A stretch of 64,000 bases of DNA from Sphingomonas piscis (GTDB lineage: Bacteria > Pseudomonadota > Alphaproteobacteria > Sphingomonadales > Sphingomonadaceae), in contig NZ_CP049869.1 of NCBI RefSeq assembly GCF_011300455.1, forward strand, positions 1,116,001 to 1,180,000, given 5' to 3'. Positions 8,936 to 18,539 of the stretch are shown here, in pieces (within the stretch, counting starts at the first letter, position 1; every line of letters begins with the position of its first letter). A model generated the notes under the pieces. The model saw nothing but the letters and a program-made list of their open reading frames with translations. It was not told the DNA's origin and ran no database searches. A program made the translations under genes and the position numbers.

Positions 8936-9613
8936 ATGTCTAGTCGCAAATCTCCCGGTAACGACATGAAGCCGAACAATGCTCTAAAAGTGGAGCAGAC
9001 CACGAAAGAAACTGGAGCTCAGGCGATGGCGCGCAAGCTGCTCCAGCCGACGTTGAAAAACGCAGCTGCAGCATCAGCATTCACTGGCAAGATGCTAGGT
9101 AGCGATTTGGAATTGCCGGGGATTGGCGACTATGCAGACCACGTTCATTTAGCTTCACGTGAGGCAGCCAACGGCAACCTCATCCCGGCTAGTGAAATCC
9201 TCGCTGCTCAGGCGATCACACTCGACAGCATGTTCGCCGAATTAGCCCGACGCGCCGCGCTCAATATGGGCGAGTACATCAACGCTGCCGAACGTTACGG
9301 TCGTTTAGCAATTAAGGCGCAGAGTAACTGCCGTGCAACACTGGAGGCGCTGGCGAAACTGCACCAGCCGCGCGAGCAAACTGTGCGGCACGTTCATGTA
9401 AATGAAGGGGCACAAGCAGTCATTGCCGACCGATTCTACAATCAGCATAGGGGGCATCAAGTTGCAGAAGCAGTCAAACAACCCCATGCAGCCGGAACCA
9501 GCGGACCTGGCGGCAGCCCCACGGTGCTTAGCCATGACGCGAGCTGCGACCCCTTGCAAAGCTCCGGCAATCAAGGGTGCAAAGCGATGCCGAATGCACG
9601 GCGGCAAAGGTAG
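8936..9613 (+). CDS. Hypothetical protein, conserved-looking mobile-element type
   Basis: 225 residues, starting 2 nt after the Rep-like stop. Rich in Ala and Gln with a helical central part (residues 50-140). The region VRHVHVNEGAQAVIADRF followed by a low-complexity tail resembles a protein recurrent in sphingomonad and rhizobial mobile elements and prophages, of unknown function. Its last 128 bp overlap the next gene in another frame. Soluble, no known catalytic motif. Confidence 0.7.
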   Translation: MSSRKSPGNDMKPNNALKVEQTTKETGAQAMARKLLQPTLKNAAAASAFTGKMLGSDLELPGIGDYADHVHLASREAANGNLIPASEILAAQAITLDSMFAELARRAALNMGEYINAAERYGRLAIKAQSNCRATLEALAKLHQPREQTVRHVHVNEGAQAVIADRFYNQHRGHQVAEAVKQPHAAGTSGPGGSPTVLSHDASCDPLQSSGNQGCKAMPNARRQR

Positions 9614-9725
9614 TGGCGCCCCTCAAGGTAACCGCAATGCACGAAAGCATGGGGCGCGATCTTCTGAAACATTGAGAGCTGAACGTCATCTGAGACTAAT
9701 GACCCAGATGCTCTCTAATCTATGA
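9486..9725 (+). CDS. Small HGG/GNxNAxKHG-motif protein of phage elements
   Basis: About 79 residues if started at ATG 9486 (ATG 9402 also in frame). It contains a Cys-His segment (AMTRAATPCKAPAIKGAKR, then CRMHGG) followed by GAPQGNRNARKHG, a signature seen in many small phage and island proteins, sometimes near terminase genes. It overlaps the previous gene by 128 bp in a different frame. The C-terminal motif makes this frame convincing; the start is uncertain. Confidence 0.65.
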   Translation: MQPEPADLAAAPRCLAMTRAATPCKAPAIKGAKRCRMHGGKGSGAPQGNRNARKHGARSSETLRAERHLRLMTQMLSNL

Positions 9726-9738
9726 TGGGCGAAGTTGT

Positions 9739-10917
9739 GTGACCGAAGGGCCAAGGAACCCATTTATATACAAGCCCCAGCTTGGGCTGGCGCCACCAGC
9801 AAAGATGCCCGGGGTCAACGAGCCGTGTTGGTGCGGCTCAGGTGTGAAATATAAAAAGTGTCATCGCGACCGAGAATCTAAAGCTGAAGCAAACCCGTTT
9901 GCTGACAGCGCTAAAATGCGAACAGCTTCAAAAAAGGGAAGGTGCTTGCACCCTGATAGTGGCGGAGGGCACTGCGGTTCAACCGCGATTGGCTCTCACA
10001 CTGTTCAAAAGAACGGCGGCCTCAAAGCCATTGCCGAGGAAGGGCATGTTCTCACAACTTTCGTGGGATTTGAAGATATTCAGAAGGCAAATGGAGCGCC
10101 AGAGCCGAAGAGGATGGGCGTAAATGACGCTTCGACATTCCCAGGTTTTTGCAACAAGCACGATACCGAACTGTTTGCGCCAATTGAAGGATCGTCGCTG
10201 AACTTGGGCCCCAAGGAAGCGTTTCTGTTTCTCTACCGCTCTCACTGCTTAGAGTTGGCTCGTAAGCGGGTCGTCGTCGGCCATTTGCCGACGTTCAAGA
10301 AAATGGACTCTGGGAAGCCGATGCAGGCGCAATTCGCAATTCAAGACGGAATGAGAGCTTACGAGCAAGGATTACTGCTGAGCCTTACCTCAATGGAGGC
10401 AGAGAAAAATGACATGGACGGTGCGCTTCTCAGCGAGAATTGGGCTGACGTTCATTATTGCCAGGTTGAGTTCGACGGCCTGTTGCCGCTGACTACCACG
10501 TGCGGCTTCTACCCGGAATTTGACTGGGACGGTAATGATCTCCAGGACCTTTCCGATCTGAGCCAGCCCGGTCTTCCACTTAGTTTCACGATCACCAGCT
10601 TCGAGGGTTACTCCTCAGCAATACTTGTCTGGCGAGGGCCGCAAGATGATTTAAGGAAGCAGTTTGTCACTTCGTTTCTAGGCGTGTCAGACGCGGAGAA
10701 AGCGGGCCGAATTGCCGCTTTCGCATTCGAAGTTTCAGAGAACACGCAGATCAAACCCAGCTGGTGGGTCGGGCTTCCCTCAAGCGTACGAGAACGGTTG
10801 ATAGCCAAGACCGCGCACGGAACGATAGTTGCTCAGCCTGAGGCATCCGCGATGAAGGACGTTGCCCCACTTACGAGCCCCTTAGCTGTGAAGAGCGTGC
10901 TCACGTCGTGGGCGTAA
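9739..10917 (+). CDS. SEC-C zinc-motif protein with a second Cys/His-rich domain; function unknown
   Basis: 392 residues from GTG 9739. The N-terminus carries a textbook SEC-C motif (PGVNEPCWCGSGVKYKKCH; Cys30, Cys32, Cys41, His42). A second Cys/His set follows: Cys69, His71, Cys79, His87 in GSHTVQ, His103, and Cys138/His141 in GFCNKHDTELF. This spacing resembles a treble-clef or HNH-like fold, which would fit a nuclease, but that is inference. The remaining 240 residues are mixed alpha/beta with no motif known to me. It is the first of three cargo genes before the tRNA and reads toward the minus-strand HEPN-like gene, with a gap of about 110 bp. A defence role is plausible but unproven. Confidence 0.8.
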   Translation: MTEGPRNPFIYKPQLGLAPPAKMPGVNEPCWCGSGVKYKKCHRDRESKAEANPFADSAKMRTASKKGRCLHPDSGGGHCGSTAIGSHTVQKNGGLKAIAEEGHVLTTFVGFEDIQKANGAPEPKRMGVNDASTFPGFCNKHDTELFAPIEGSSLNLGPKEAFLFLYRSHCLELARKRVVVGHLPTFKKMDSGKPMQAQFAIQDGMRAYEQGLLLSLTSMEAEKNDMDGALLSENWADVHYCQVEFDGLLPLTTTCGFYPEFDWDGNDLQDLSDLSQPGLPLSFTITSFEGYSSAILVWRGPQDDLRKQFVTSFLGVSDAEKAGRIAAFAFEVSENTQIKPSWWVGLPSSVRERLIAKTAHGTIVAQPEASAMKDVAPLTSPLAVKSVLTSWA

Positions 10918-11026
10918 GTTCCAGCCCAGCGACCCCTCGTTACCTACAGCAAACTTGGTGTTACGCGATCGGCTCCGGACGTTCGCATGAAAGAAGAGTA
11001 TCAGCGTTCATAAGTGCGCTTCTAAA

Positions 11027-11596
11027 TCAAAGTTCTATGTTCTTAAGGCGGTCCTTTGGGATGAAAGCTAGGTATTGATTCCGGTCACGCTTCAGTTCTC
11101 GGTAGAGTGACTGAACTGCGCTAAAGGACGCTGCCTTGCCAAAAATCTGATCGGCATGAGGGATTAGATCCTCGCGCGCCCCCTCCTTCAGGAGATGCGG
11201 GGACTTGGCTAGGAGCCAGCCCCGGAAAAGATACATTGGAATTGTAAGCTGCTGGTATGTTCGGCCGTAGTCTTCGATTGCGGCAAGAAGCGTCATGTTG
11301 GTCAATTCAGGATCGAACCCTTCAATCACTTTGTCCGGATCGATATCAGCGTGCTTCGAAAAATTGTAATTTTGACGAAGCAGCGCTCTCCAAGTTTTGA
11401 GCATTTCAGGGCGAACCATGGCCTCTAGTAGCTCAAGAAATGTTTGCTCTTGGCGTGCAGCGGCTACCCCACGCAGCACGTCGACCGCAGCCCACGCAAG
11501 CACGTGGGAAGCGACCGCCGATCCCTCTTCCAGAATAATCTCGATGCTGGACTCGATTTCCTCACGAACGACTTTCCTTCGCGTTAGCTCGATCAT
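11027..11596 (-). CDS. HEPN-like hypothetical protein
   Basis: 189 residues, all-helical by appearance. Start 11596 is preferred because GGAG lies about 7 nt upstream; the frame extends to 11659. The motif RQNYNFSKHADIDPD (Arg74 to His82) matches the KHAD-type segment found in a widespread unannotated family and is arranged like the R-x(n)-H site of HEPN ribonucleases. A later FRGWLLAKSP segment fits the same fold. It is divergent from the Ymh-type gene, with about 64 bp between starts, suggesting a shared control region. Catalysis is not established. Confidence 0.7.
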   Translation of the reverse strand: MIELTRRKVVREEIESSIEIILEEGSAVASHVLAWAAVDVLRGVAAARQEQTFLELLEAMVRPEMLKTWRALLRQNYNFSKHADIDPDKVIEGFDPELTNMTLLAAIEDYGRTYQQLTIPMYLFRGWLLAKSPHLLKEGAREDLIPHADQIFGKAASFSAVQSLYRELKRDRNQYLAFIPKDRLKNIEL

Positions 11597-11660
11597 ACCA
11601 GTCTCCATCGTCTGAGCGCTGCCGCGCGTGTTCCGATCCGCTAAGTAAGAGCAGACCATA

Positions 11661-12410
11661 ATGGTTCATCCGAATAGTCTCAGGGCCGCACTTCCCGATG
11701 CAGAGGCTGTACTCTCGCTGCCCGTACCGGAATTAGCGGGGATATTGCTCTGCACCATAGCGATGCGACCGGAGCGGCTTTGCTCAATCAGCAACTTCAG
11801 TGAAGAATTAAAACATTGGCCTGACCTGCCCCGCAGTCAGTGGCCAGCTGCTTCTCTAGCCATCGCCGAGGCATGGGCGTGGCTTCAAACAAATGGCTGC
11901 CTGGTTCAGAGTCCATCTCAGCCGCCTGGTAGCGAGTACATGGAGGTTACTCGGCTTGGTCGAAAGATCGCCACCGAGGGTGGGTTCGAGAAATATGCAG
12001 TGGCATCACTTCTGCCGAAGCCGCTGCTACATAATAGATTAGTCGCGACCGCGTGGCCGACGTTCATAAGAGCAGATTATGACACCGCCGTGTTTCAGGC
12101 GTTCAAAGAGGTTGAGGTCGCCGTGAGAGCAGCAGCGGGGCTGGATGATAAGATCATAGGGGTCAGTCTGATGCGCGCGGCTTTTGATAAGTCCTCGGGC
12201 CCATTGACCGACTTCTCAGCTCAGGAAGCTGAGCGCGAAGCGCTCGCTCACCTTTTTGCGGGCGCAATAGGTTCATATAAAAACCCGCACAGCCATCGAA
12301 CCGTTCTCATAGAAGACCCAGTTGAAGCCGCCGAAATGCTCCTCTTGGCAAGCCACTTACTAAGGATCGTCGAGTACCGCGATCCTGATCGGCGCCCTGC
12401 CAAAGATTGA
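11661..12410 (+). CDS. TIGR02391/Ymh-type (HEPN-fold) protein
   Basis: 249 residues. The C-terminal half (about 110-235) matches the Hypoth_Ymh/TIGR02391 pattern: a helix with YDTAVFQAFKEVEVAVR, then VSLMRAAFD, then FAGAIGSYKNPHSHRTV. That family is grouped with HEPN domains and occurs in mobile and abortive-infection contexts. The usual RNPxxH active motif reads KNPHSH here, so the Arg is replaced by Lys. The N-terminal half (residues 1-100) looks like an independent helical or wHTH domain. It is the last gene of the element, ending about 108 bp before the tRNA 3' end. Confidence 0.8.
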   Translation: MVHPNSLRAALPDAEAVLSLPVPELAGILLCTIAMRPERLCSISNFSEELKHWPDLPRSQWPAASLAIAEAWAWLQTNGCLVQSPSQPPGSEYMEVTRLGRKIATEGGFEKYAVASLLPKPLLHNRLVATAWPTFIRADYDTAVFQAFKEVEVAVRAAAGLDDKIIGVSLMRAAFDKSSGPLTDFSAQEAEREALAHLFAGAIGSYKNPHSHRTVLIEDPVEAAEMLLLASHLLRIVEYRDPDRRPAKD

Positions 12411-12518
12411 GACACGGTATGGAGCACCTAACACCCTTGCTAGCGGGCGCGTCTTCGGGGAACGGTTTTGGTAACAGAAGCTCAGTAGAGGAAGTTTCTA
12501 TTCAATAGCAAAGGTGAT

Positions 12519-12608
<90 letters not shown>

Positions 12609-12667
12609 GCGAGGCTCTTGGGACTATGCGGCAGCCGCGCGCCCTTGGTCGGTGCGGGCCTCTAGCA

Positions 12668-12723
12668 GCGCCGCTTGCCCTTGCCTAGAGGCGCCTTGTC
12701 TTCATCGGCGCCGCTTGCCCTTG
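12668..12723. repeat. 16-bp direct repeat pair upstream of hspQ
   Basis: GCGCCGCTTGCCCTTG occurs at 12668-12683 and again at 12708-12723. The second copy is part of a hairpin, CGGCGCC 12706-12712 with GGCGCCG 12723-12729. Meaning unknown; it lies between the tRNA-Ser and hspQ. Confidence 0.6.
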
Positions 12724-12748
12724 GCGCCGGCTGCACTAGATTGCACCC

Positions 12749-13129
12749 ATGATCGACGTTGAACGTTCCTTATCCATGGCCCACTCTACCGCGTCCGCCC
12801 TGCCCATCCCGAGTGCCCGTTTCGGCATCGGCGACGTTGTCCGCCATCGCCTGCTCGACTTTCGCGGGGTCATCTTCGACGTGGATCCGGAATTTGCGAA
12901 CAGCCAGGAATGGTACGACGCCATTCCCGAGGAGCTTCGCCCCTCCAAGGATCAGCCGTTCTACCATCTGCTCGCCGACAATGATGAGCAAAGCTATATC
13001 GCTTACGTCAGCCAGCAGAACCTGGTCGCCGACGACAGCGAGGAGCCGATCGACCACCCGGCGGTCGAAAGCCTGTTCCACGCCTTCGATCACGGGAAGT
13101 ATCATTTGCGGCCGGAACACCGGCATTGA
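12749..13129 (+). CDS. hspQ: Heat shock protein HspQ (YccV family)
   Basis: 126 residues (a second ATG at 12776 would give 117). The YccV domain is clear: ARFGIGDVVRHRLLDFRGVI, then FDVDPEF and DQPFYHLLADND, then YVSQQNLV. HspQ binds hemimethylated DNA in vitro and acts as a specificity-enhancing factor for Lon protease in enterobacteria. It is a single gene between the tRNA and rplU, transcribed in the same direction as rplU. Confidence 0.93.
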   Translation: MIDVERSLSMAHSTASALPIPSARFGIGDVVRHRLLDFRGVIFDVDPEFANSQEWYDAIPEELRPSKDQPFYHLLADNDEQSYIAYVSQQNLVADDSEEPIDHPAVESLFHAFDHGKYHLRPEHRH

Positions 13130-13248
13130 GCCTTCGCGGTTGACACCCGCGCACTCGTCCCATAGGCGGCACGCTTTCCGCGCGTGAGCCTTGGCTTTCG
13201 CGCCGCACGGGCGCGGAAAACCGGATTCGATAAAGAAGAGAAGAGCCA

Positions 13249-13779
13249 ATGTTCGCAGTCGTGCGCACGGGCGGCAAGCAATACCGCGTTGCCCCTGGAG
13301 ACAAGATCGTCGTTGAGAAACTGGACGGTGAAGCCGGTCAGCGGATCGACATTACCGATGTCCTGCTCGCAGGCGAAGGGTCGGACCTCAAGTCGGTCGA
13401 TGGCCTGACCGTTGCGGCGGAGATCGTCGCGCAGGCGAAGGGCGAAAAGGTCGTCATCTTCAAGAAGCGCCGTCGCCACAACTACCGCCGCAAGAAGGGC
13501 CATCGTCAGCAGCACACGATCCTGAAGATCGTCGCGATCGGCGATCAGAAGTCGGACGGTGGCAGCAAGCAGGCGAAGGCGCCCAAGAAGGCGGCTCAGC
13601 CGGAGGCACTCGGCGACTCGTCGGACACCACTTCCGCCCGCGGCCAGACCGATGTTGGCACCACCGCCAACCCGGCACCCGAGGCAATCAAGCCGAAGAA
13701 GGCTGCGCCCAAGAAGGCCAAAGCCCCGTCGACAAACGACGACGCTTCTGCTAACGGCGCCGGCGAAACGGCTGAATAA
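13249..13779 (+). CDS. rplU: 50S ribosomal protein L21 with C-terminal extension
   Basis: 176 residues. The first 103 are canonical L21 (start [12 protein letters not shown], core [17 protein letters not shown]). The remaining 70 or so residues form a low-complexity Lys/Ala/Pro-rich tail ([12 protein letters not shown]) absent in E. coli L21 (103 residues) but common in sphingomonads. An AAGAAGAGAAGAG purine stretch precedes the ATG. Forms an operon with rpmA, 31 bp downstream. Confidence 0.97.
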   Translation: MFAVVRTGGKQYRVAPGDKIVVEKLDGEAGQRIDITDVLLAGEGSDLKSVDGLTVAAEIVAQAKGEKVVIFKKRRRHNYRRKKGHRQQHTILKIVAIGDQKSDGGSKQAKAPKKAAQPEALGDSSDTTSARGQTDVGTTANPAPEAIKPKKAAPKKAKAPSTNDDASANGAGETAE

Positions 13780-13810
13780 GCCCAACATTCCAGATACAAG
13801 AGTTTAGGTC

Positions 13811-14086
13811 ATGGCACATAAGAAAGCAGGCGGCTCGTCCCGCAACGGTCGCGACTCCGAGTCGAAGCGCCTGGGCGTAAAGCTGTTCGGCGGCCAGTCG
13901 GCACGCGCCGGCAATATCATCGTTCGTCAGCGCGGGACCAAATGGCACCCGGGCGACAACGTCGGCATTGGCAAGGATCACACCCTTTTCGCGCTTACCG
14001 ACGGTGCGGTCGCATTCCGCGACGGCAAGCTTGGCCGCAAGTACGTGCATATTATGCCGGTACAAGCAGCCGAAGCGGCAGAATAG
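13811..14086 (+). CDS. rpmA: 50S ribosomal protein L27
   Basis: 91 residues starting [20 protein letters not shown], the near-invariant L27 N-terminus that reaches toward the peptidyl transferase centre. Followed by [16 protein letters not shown] and [15 protein letters not shown]. Second gene of the rplU-rpmA operon, which ends at a strong terminator at 14161. Confidence 0.98.
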   Translation: MAHKKAGGSSRNGRDSESKRLGVKLFGGQSARAGNIIVRQRGTKWHPGDNVGIGKDHTLFALTDGAVAFRDGKLGRKYVHIMPVQAAEAAE

Positions 14087-14160
14087 GAACGGTTATAAAG
14101 GAGCCGTTCCCACGAGGGGCGGCCCGGACGACATCCTGATCACAGGATCGAGACCATCAA

Positions 14161-14197
14161 GGGAGAAGAGGCGGCCCCTCTTCTCCCTTTCTTTTTC
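14161..14197 (+). terminator. Rho-independent terminator of rplU-rpmA
   Basis: An 11-bp perfect stem (GGGAGAAGAGG 14161-14171 with CCTCTTCTCCC 14177-14187) and 5-nt loop, followed by TTTCTTTTTC. A smaller hairpin without a T tract (GGAACGG 14086-14092 with CCGTTCC 14104-14110) precedes it. Confidence 0.9.
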
Positions 14198-14254
14198 TTC
14201 TCCCGAAACTGTCACCAAGCCGGCCTATCGGGGCGGCGCGGGAGGAGAAGACCA

Positions 14255-14773
14255 ATGTTCGCAAGGACCTCAAGGCTGATGCTGCGCCCCGCCTGGGCCG
14301 AGGACGCGCGCGTGCTTGGTAACCTGCTTGCGGATGCGATGATCTGCCGCGCTCTCTGGCACCCTGTGGACCAAGGCGACTGGGTCCCTCAGCCCAGCGA
14401 TCCGTTGCTGCCGTCGCTGCTCATCTTCGAACGCACGTCAGGCGCCCCTCGACTAATCGGCGCTTGCGGCCTCTCGCGGCGCGCATCGGGTGCGCTTGTC
14501 CTGAAGGTCTGGATCGATCCGGCGCAGCGCGGACGGGGTTTCGCCAGCGAGGCTTGCGCGGCCTTGCTCGAGATTGCGGCAACGCTTGGCTTCCGCCAGA
14601 TCGAGGCCGGTCACGAGGCAGACGACCCCGCGGCAGCGGCGCTGCTCGGCAAGCTGGGTTTCCGATCGACGGGTCTGGCCGCTCTACCGTCGGGCAAGTC
14701 CAGCAAGCGACAGGTGCCGACCAATCTGCTTCGTGCGCGCCTGTGCGACAAGCGGGAGGCGCTCGCCGCCTGA
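14255..14773 (+). CDS. GNAT family N-acetyltransferase
   Basis: 172 residues starting with RTSRLMLRPAWAEDA, the usual RimJ/RimL-like opening. The acetyl-CoA loop DPAQRGRGFASEA (Q/RxxGxG/A type) lies around residues 88-100, and LLGKLGFRSTG marks the C-terminal strand. It transfers an acetyl group to an unknown amine substrate. GGAGGAG precedes the ATG. It ends directly against the convergent hydrolase gene. Confidence 0.88.
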   Translation: MFARTSRLMLRPAWAEDARVLGNLLADAMICRALWHPVDQGDWVPQPSDPLLPSLLIFERTSGAPRLIGACGLSRRASGALVLKVWIDPAQRGRGFASEACAALLEIAATLGFRQIEAGHEADDPAAAALLGKLGFRSTGLAALPSGKSSKRQVPTNLLRARLCDKREALAA

Positions 14774-15649
14774 TCAGGCCGCGCCGCGAACCTTGCGGGC
14801 AGGCTCGGGCGATGGTGCCTGGCCTTCCTCGTAAGCGCGCAGCAGCTCGCGGTCGTCGATCTTCCAAGGGTGGAAGCCGGGCAGGAAGTAACTGAGCCAC
14901 GGACCCGCCACCTTGCGGAACATGCCCGGCCTGCCGAACAGATACCAAAGCAGGCTCGCATTGGCTTTTGGTCCGGTCACACCGTCCTGCCGCATCAGCT
15001 CCAGCGCTCCGGCAGCGCGGTCCTTGATGAAGTGGCTGGTAATGATCAGCATCACTTGCGCCTTGACCCGCCAGCGTTTGGCCCGCGACCAGGTCTTCGT
15101 CGCATGCATCCAGGTGTCGAACGCCACCGCCTTATGCTCGATCTCCTCGACCGCATGCCAGCGCCAGAGCTCCGCAACGCTGGGGTCGGCACCATCCAAA
15201 TGTTTGGAGTTCTTCAGAAGCTCGTGCGCGAACATGGCGGTGAAATGCTCGAGCGCCATTGTTGCGGCGAGTCCGACGATCGGCGGCTTGCCATTAAGCA
15301 ATGACAGCCGCTCGTCGACTTTTGCCTCCAACCTGGTCAGGTCGTAACCGACGTCGGAGGCGAGCCGATTGAAGGCCAGATGCTCGCGGCTGTGGATCGC
15401 CTCCTGCGTGGTGAACGCCCTGATTTCACTAGCCAGGTGCGGCGGCACACCGTCGCGAAACGCGCGCACGCTTTCGACGAAAAAGGCCTCGCCCTTTGGA
15501 AAGGTGGCGGACAATGCGTTGAATATCGCCGTCGCGGTGATGTTGCCGCCGTGCCATAGCCGCGATGCGGGCTGCGTACGTGCAAACCGTCGGTCTCGGG
15601 GCAGGATGCTGAGGTCGCTCGGAGTTCGAGTCTCGATCACGGTAGCCAT
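14774..15649 (-). CDS. Metal-dependent hydrolase (PF10118 family)
   Basis: 291 residues. Conserved acidic and histidine helices fit the predicted metal-dependent hydrolase family of COG3687: TTQEAIHSREHLAFN (about 95-109), ALEHFTAMFAHELL and WHAVEEIEHKAVAFDTW. These look like a ferritin-type helical di-metal site. No signal peptide. Substrate unknown; relatives often lie beside lipid or fatty-acid genes. It is divergent from the TetR gene, and the shared palindrome suggests control by that regulator. Confidence 0.87.
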   Translation of the reverse strand: MATVIETRTPSDLSILPRDRRFARTQPASRLWHGGNITATAIFNALSATFPKGEAFFVESVRAFRDGVPPHLASEIRAFTTQEAIHSREHLAFNRLASDVGYDLTRLEAKVDERLSLLNGKPPIVGLAATMALEHFTAMFAHELLKNSKHLDGADPSVAELWRWHAVEEIEHKAVAFDTWMHATKTWSRAKRWRVKAQVMLIITSHFIKDRAAGALELMRQDGVTGPKANASLLWYLFGRPGMFRKVAGPWLSYFLPGFHPWKIDDRELLRAYEEGQAPSPEPARKVRGAA

Positions 15650-15664
15650 GGCTTGGAAGTAGGA

Positions 15665-15686
15665 ATACTGACATTGGTGTCAATAT
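15665..15686. promoter_or_regulatory. Palindromic operator between hydrolase and TetR gene
   Basis: TGACA-TTGG-TGTCA (15669-15682) is a perfect 5-bp-arm dyad, extended by ATA and TAT outside one mismatched base on each side. It sits in the short gap between the divergent genes and overlaps the TetR start codon. Dyads of TGACA/TGTCA are typical of TetR-family operators for lipid genes. The assignment is by inspection. Confidence 0.7.
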
Positions 15687-16249
15687 CTCGCCAGCGCCTG
15701 AACCAGTCCGAGAGCCGGTCTGTCGCATTGGAGGCCGCACGCCGGATCCTCATCGACAAGGGGCCTCAGGCGGTGACACTGAAGGCGGTCGCTGCCGAGA
15801 TCGGCCGCACCCACGCCAATCTCCTCCACCATTTCGGTTCAGCGGCCGGTCTCCAGGCGGAGCTTGCCCGAACCATCGCCGACCGGGTCAACGCCGCCAT
15901 CGCCGAGGCGGTGCAGCGCTTTCGTGAGGGACGCAGCGCCCCGAAAGAGATCGTCGACCTAGTCTTCGACGCGTTCGACCGGGAAGGTGCCGGCGCGCTG
16001 GCCGCCTGGATGATCCTCAACGGCAACAAGGAAGCATTGAACCCGGTGCTGGGGGCCATTCATGATCTGGTTGACCGACTGGCACAGGGTCAGCCGGGCC
16101 GCCCCGTACCGGAAGTGACGCTTTCGCTGATCCTCGGGGCCGTTGGCGACAGCCTGCTTGGCCAGCCGATCGCACAGGCGCTGGGCTTGCCCGGCGATGC
16201 CGCACGCCGTCTCGCTTTGGAGACCCTGGTCCGGCAGCTCGGCTGCTAA
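15674..16249 (+). CDS. TetR/AcrR family transcriptional regulator
   Basis: About 191 residues. N-terminal HTH: ALEAARRILIDKGPQAVTLKA, then VAAEIGRTHANLLHHFGS, where the usual TxxxLYxHF reads THANLLHHF. The ligand domain fills the rest. The start is uncertain (TTG 15653, TTG 15674 or GTG 15677); AGGA 15661-15664 favours 15674. It probably represses the divergent hydrolase and itself through the palindrome overlapping its start. Confidence 0.88.
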   Translation: MVSISRQRLNQSESRSVALEAARRILIDKGPQAVTLKAVAAEIGRTHANLLHHFGSAAGLQAELARTIADRVNAAIAEAVQRFREGRSAPKEIVDLVFDAFDREGAGALAAWMILNGNKEALNPVLGAIHDLVDRLAQGQPGRPVPEVTLSLILGAVGDSLLGQPIAQALGLPGDAARRLALETLVRQLGC

Positions 16250-16277
16250 GGTGGCAATCCAGGCTCGCTGCGCCTAA

Positions 16278-18232
<1,955 letters not shown>

Positions 18233-18293
18233 GCGCCCTATTTGCGCCCCACTACGTTGCGAAAGGCTGGGCCGCTCTTTAGACGGAACCGCC

Positions 18294-18539
18294 ATGACCG
18301 ACCGTGCCGAAACACAAGCCAAGATCCTCTCCCTGATTGAGCCCTTCAACAAGAAGGGCGTCGAGGTGACGGAGGCGACCCGCTTCGCCCAAGACTTGGA
18401 GTGGGACAGCCTCACTGTGCTCGATTTCGTCGCCACTATCGAGGATGAGTTCGACGTCCTCATCAGCATGAACATGCAGGCCGAGATCGAGAATGTCGGC
18501 CAGCTCGTCGACGCGGTGGAAAAGCTCAAGGCCGCGTGA
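18294..18539 (+). CDS. Acyl carrier protein for sphingolipid synthesis
   Basis: 81 residues with phosphopantetheine site Ser39 in EWDSLTVLDF, flanked by acidic helices as in ACPs. It is distinct from AcpP of fatty-acid synthesis (different N-terminus; EWDSL instead of GADSL). It overlaps the spt start by 4 nt, so it is presumably the dedicated carrier (AcpR type) that delivers the acyl chain to serine palmitoyltransferase. Confidence 0.9.
   Translation: MTDRAETQAKILSLIEPFNKKGVEVTEATRFAQDLEWDSLTVLDFVATIEDEFDVLISMNMQAEIENVGQLVDAVEKLKAA

Noticed and set aside
14086..14110. Hairpin GGAACGG/CCGTTCC just after rpmA as terminator
   Set aside because: No T tract follows. The stronger terminator is at 14161.
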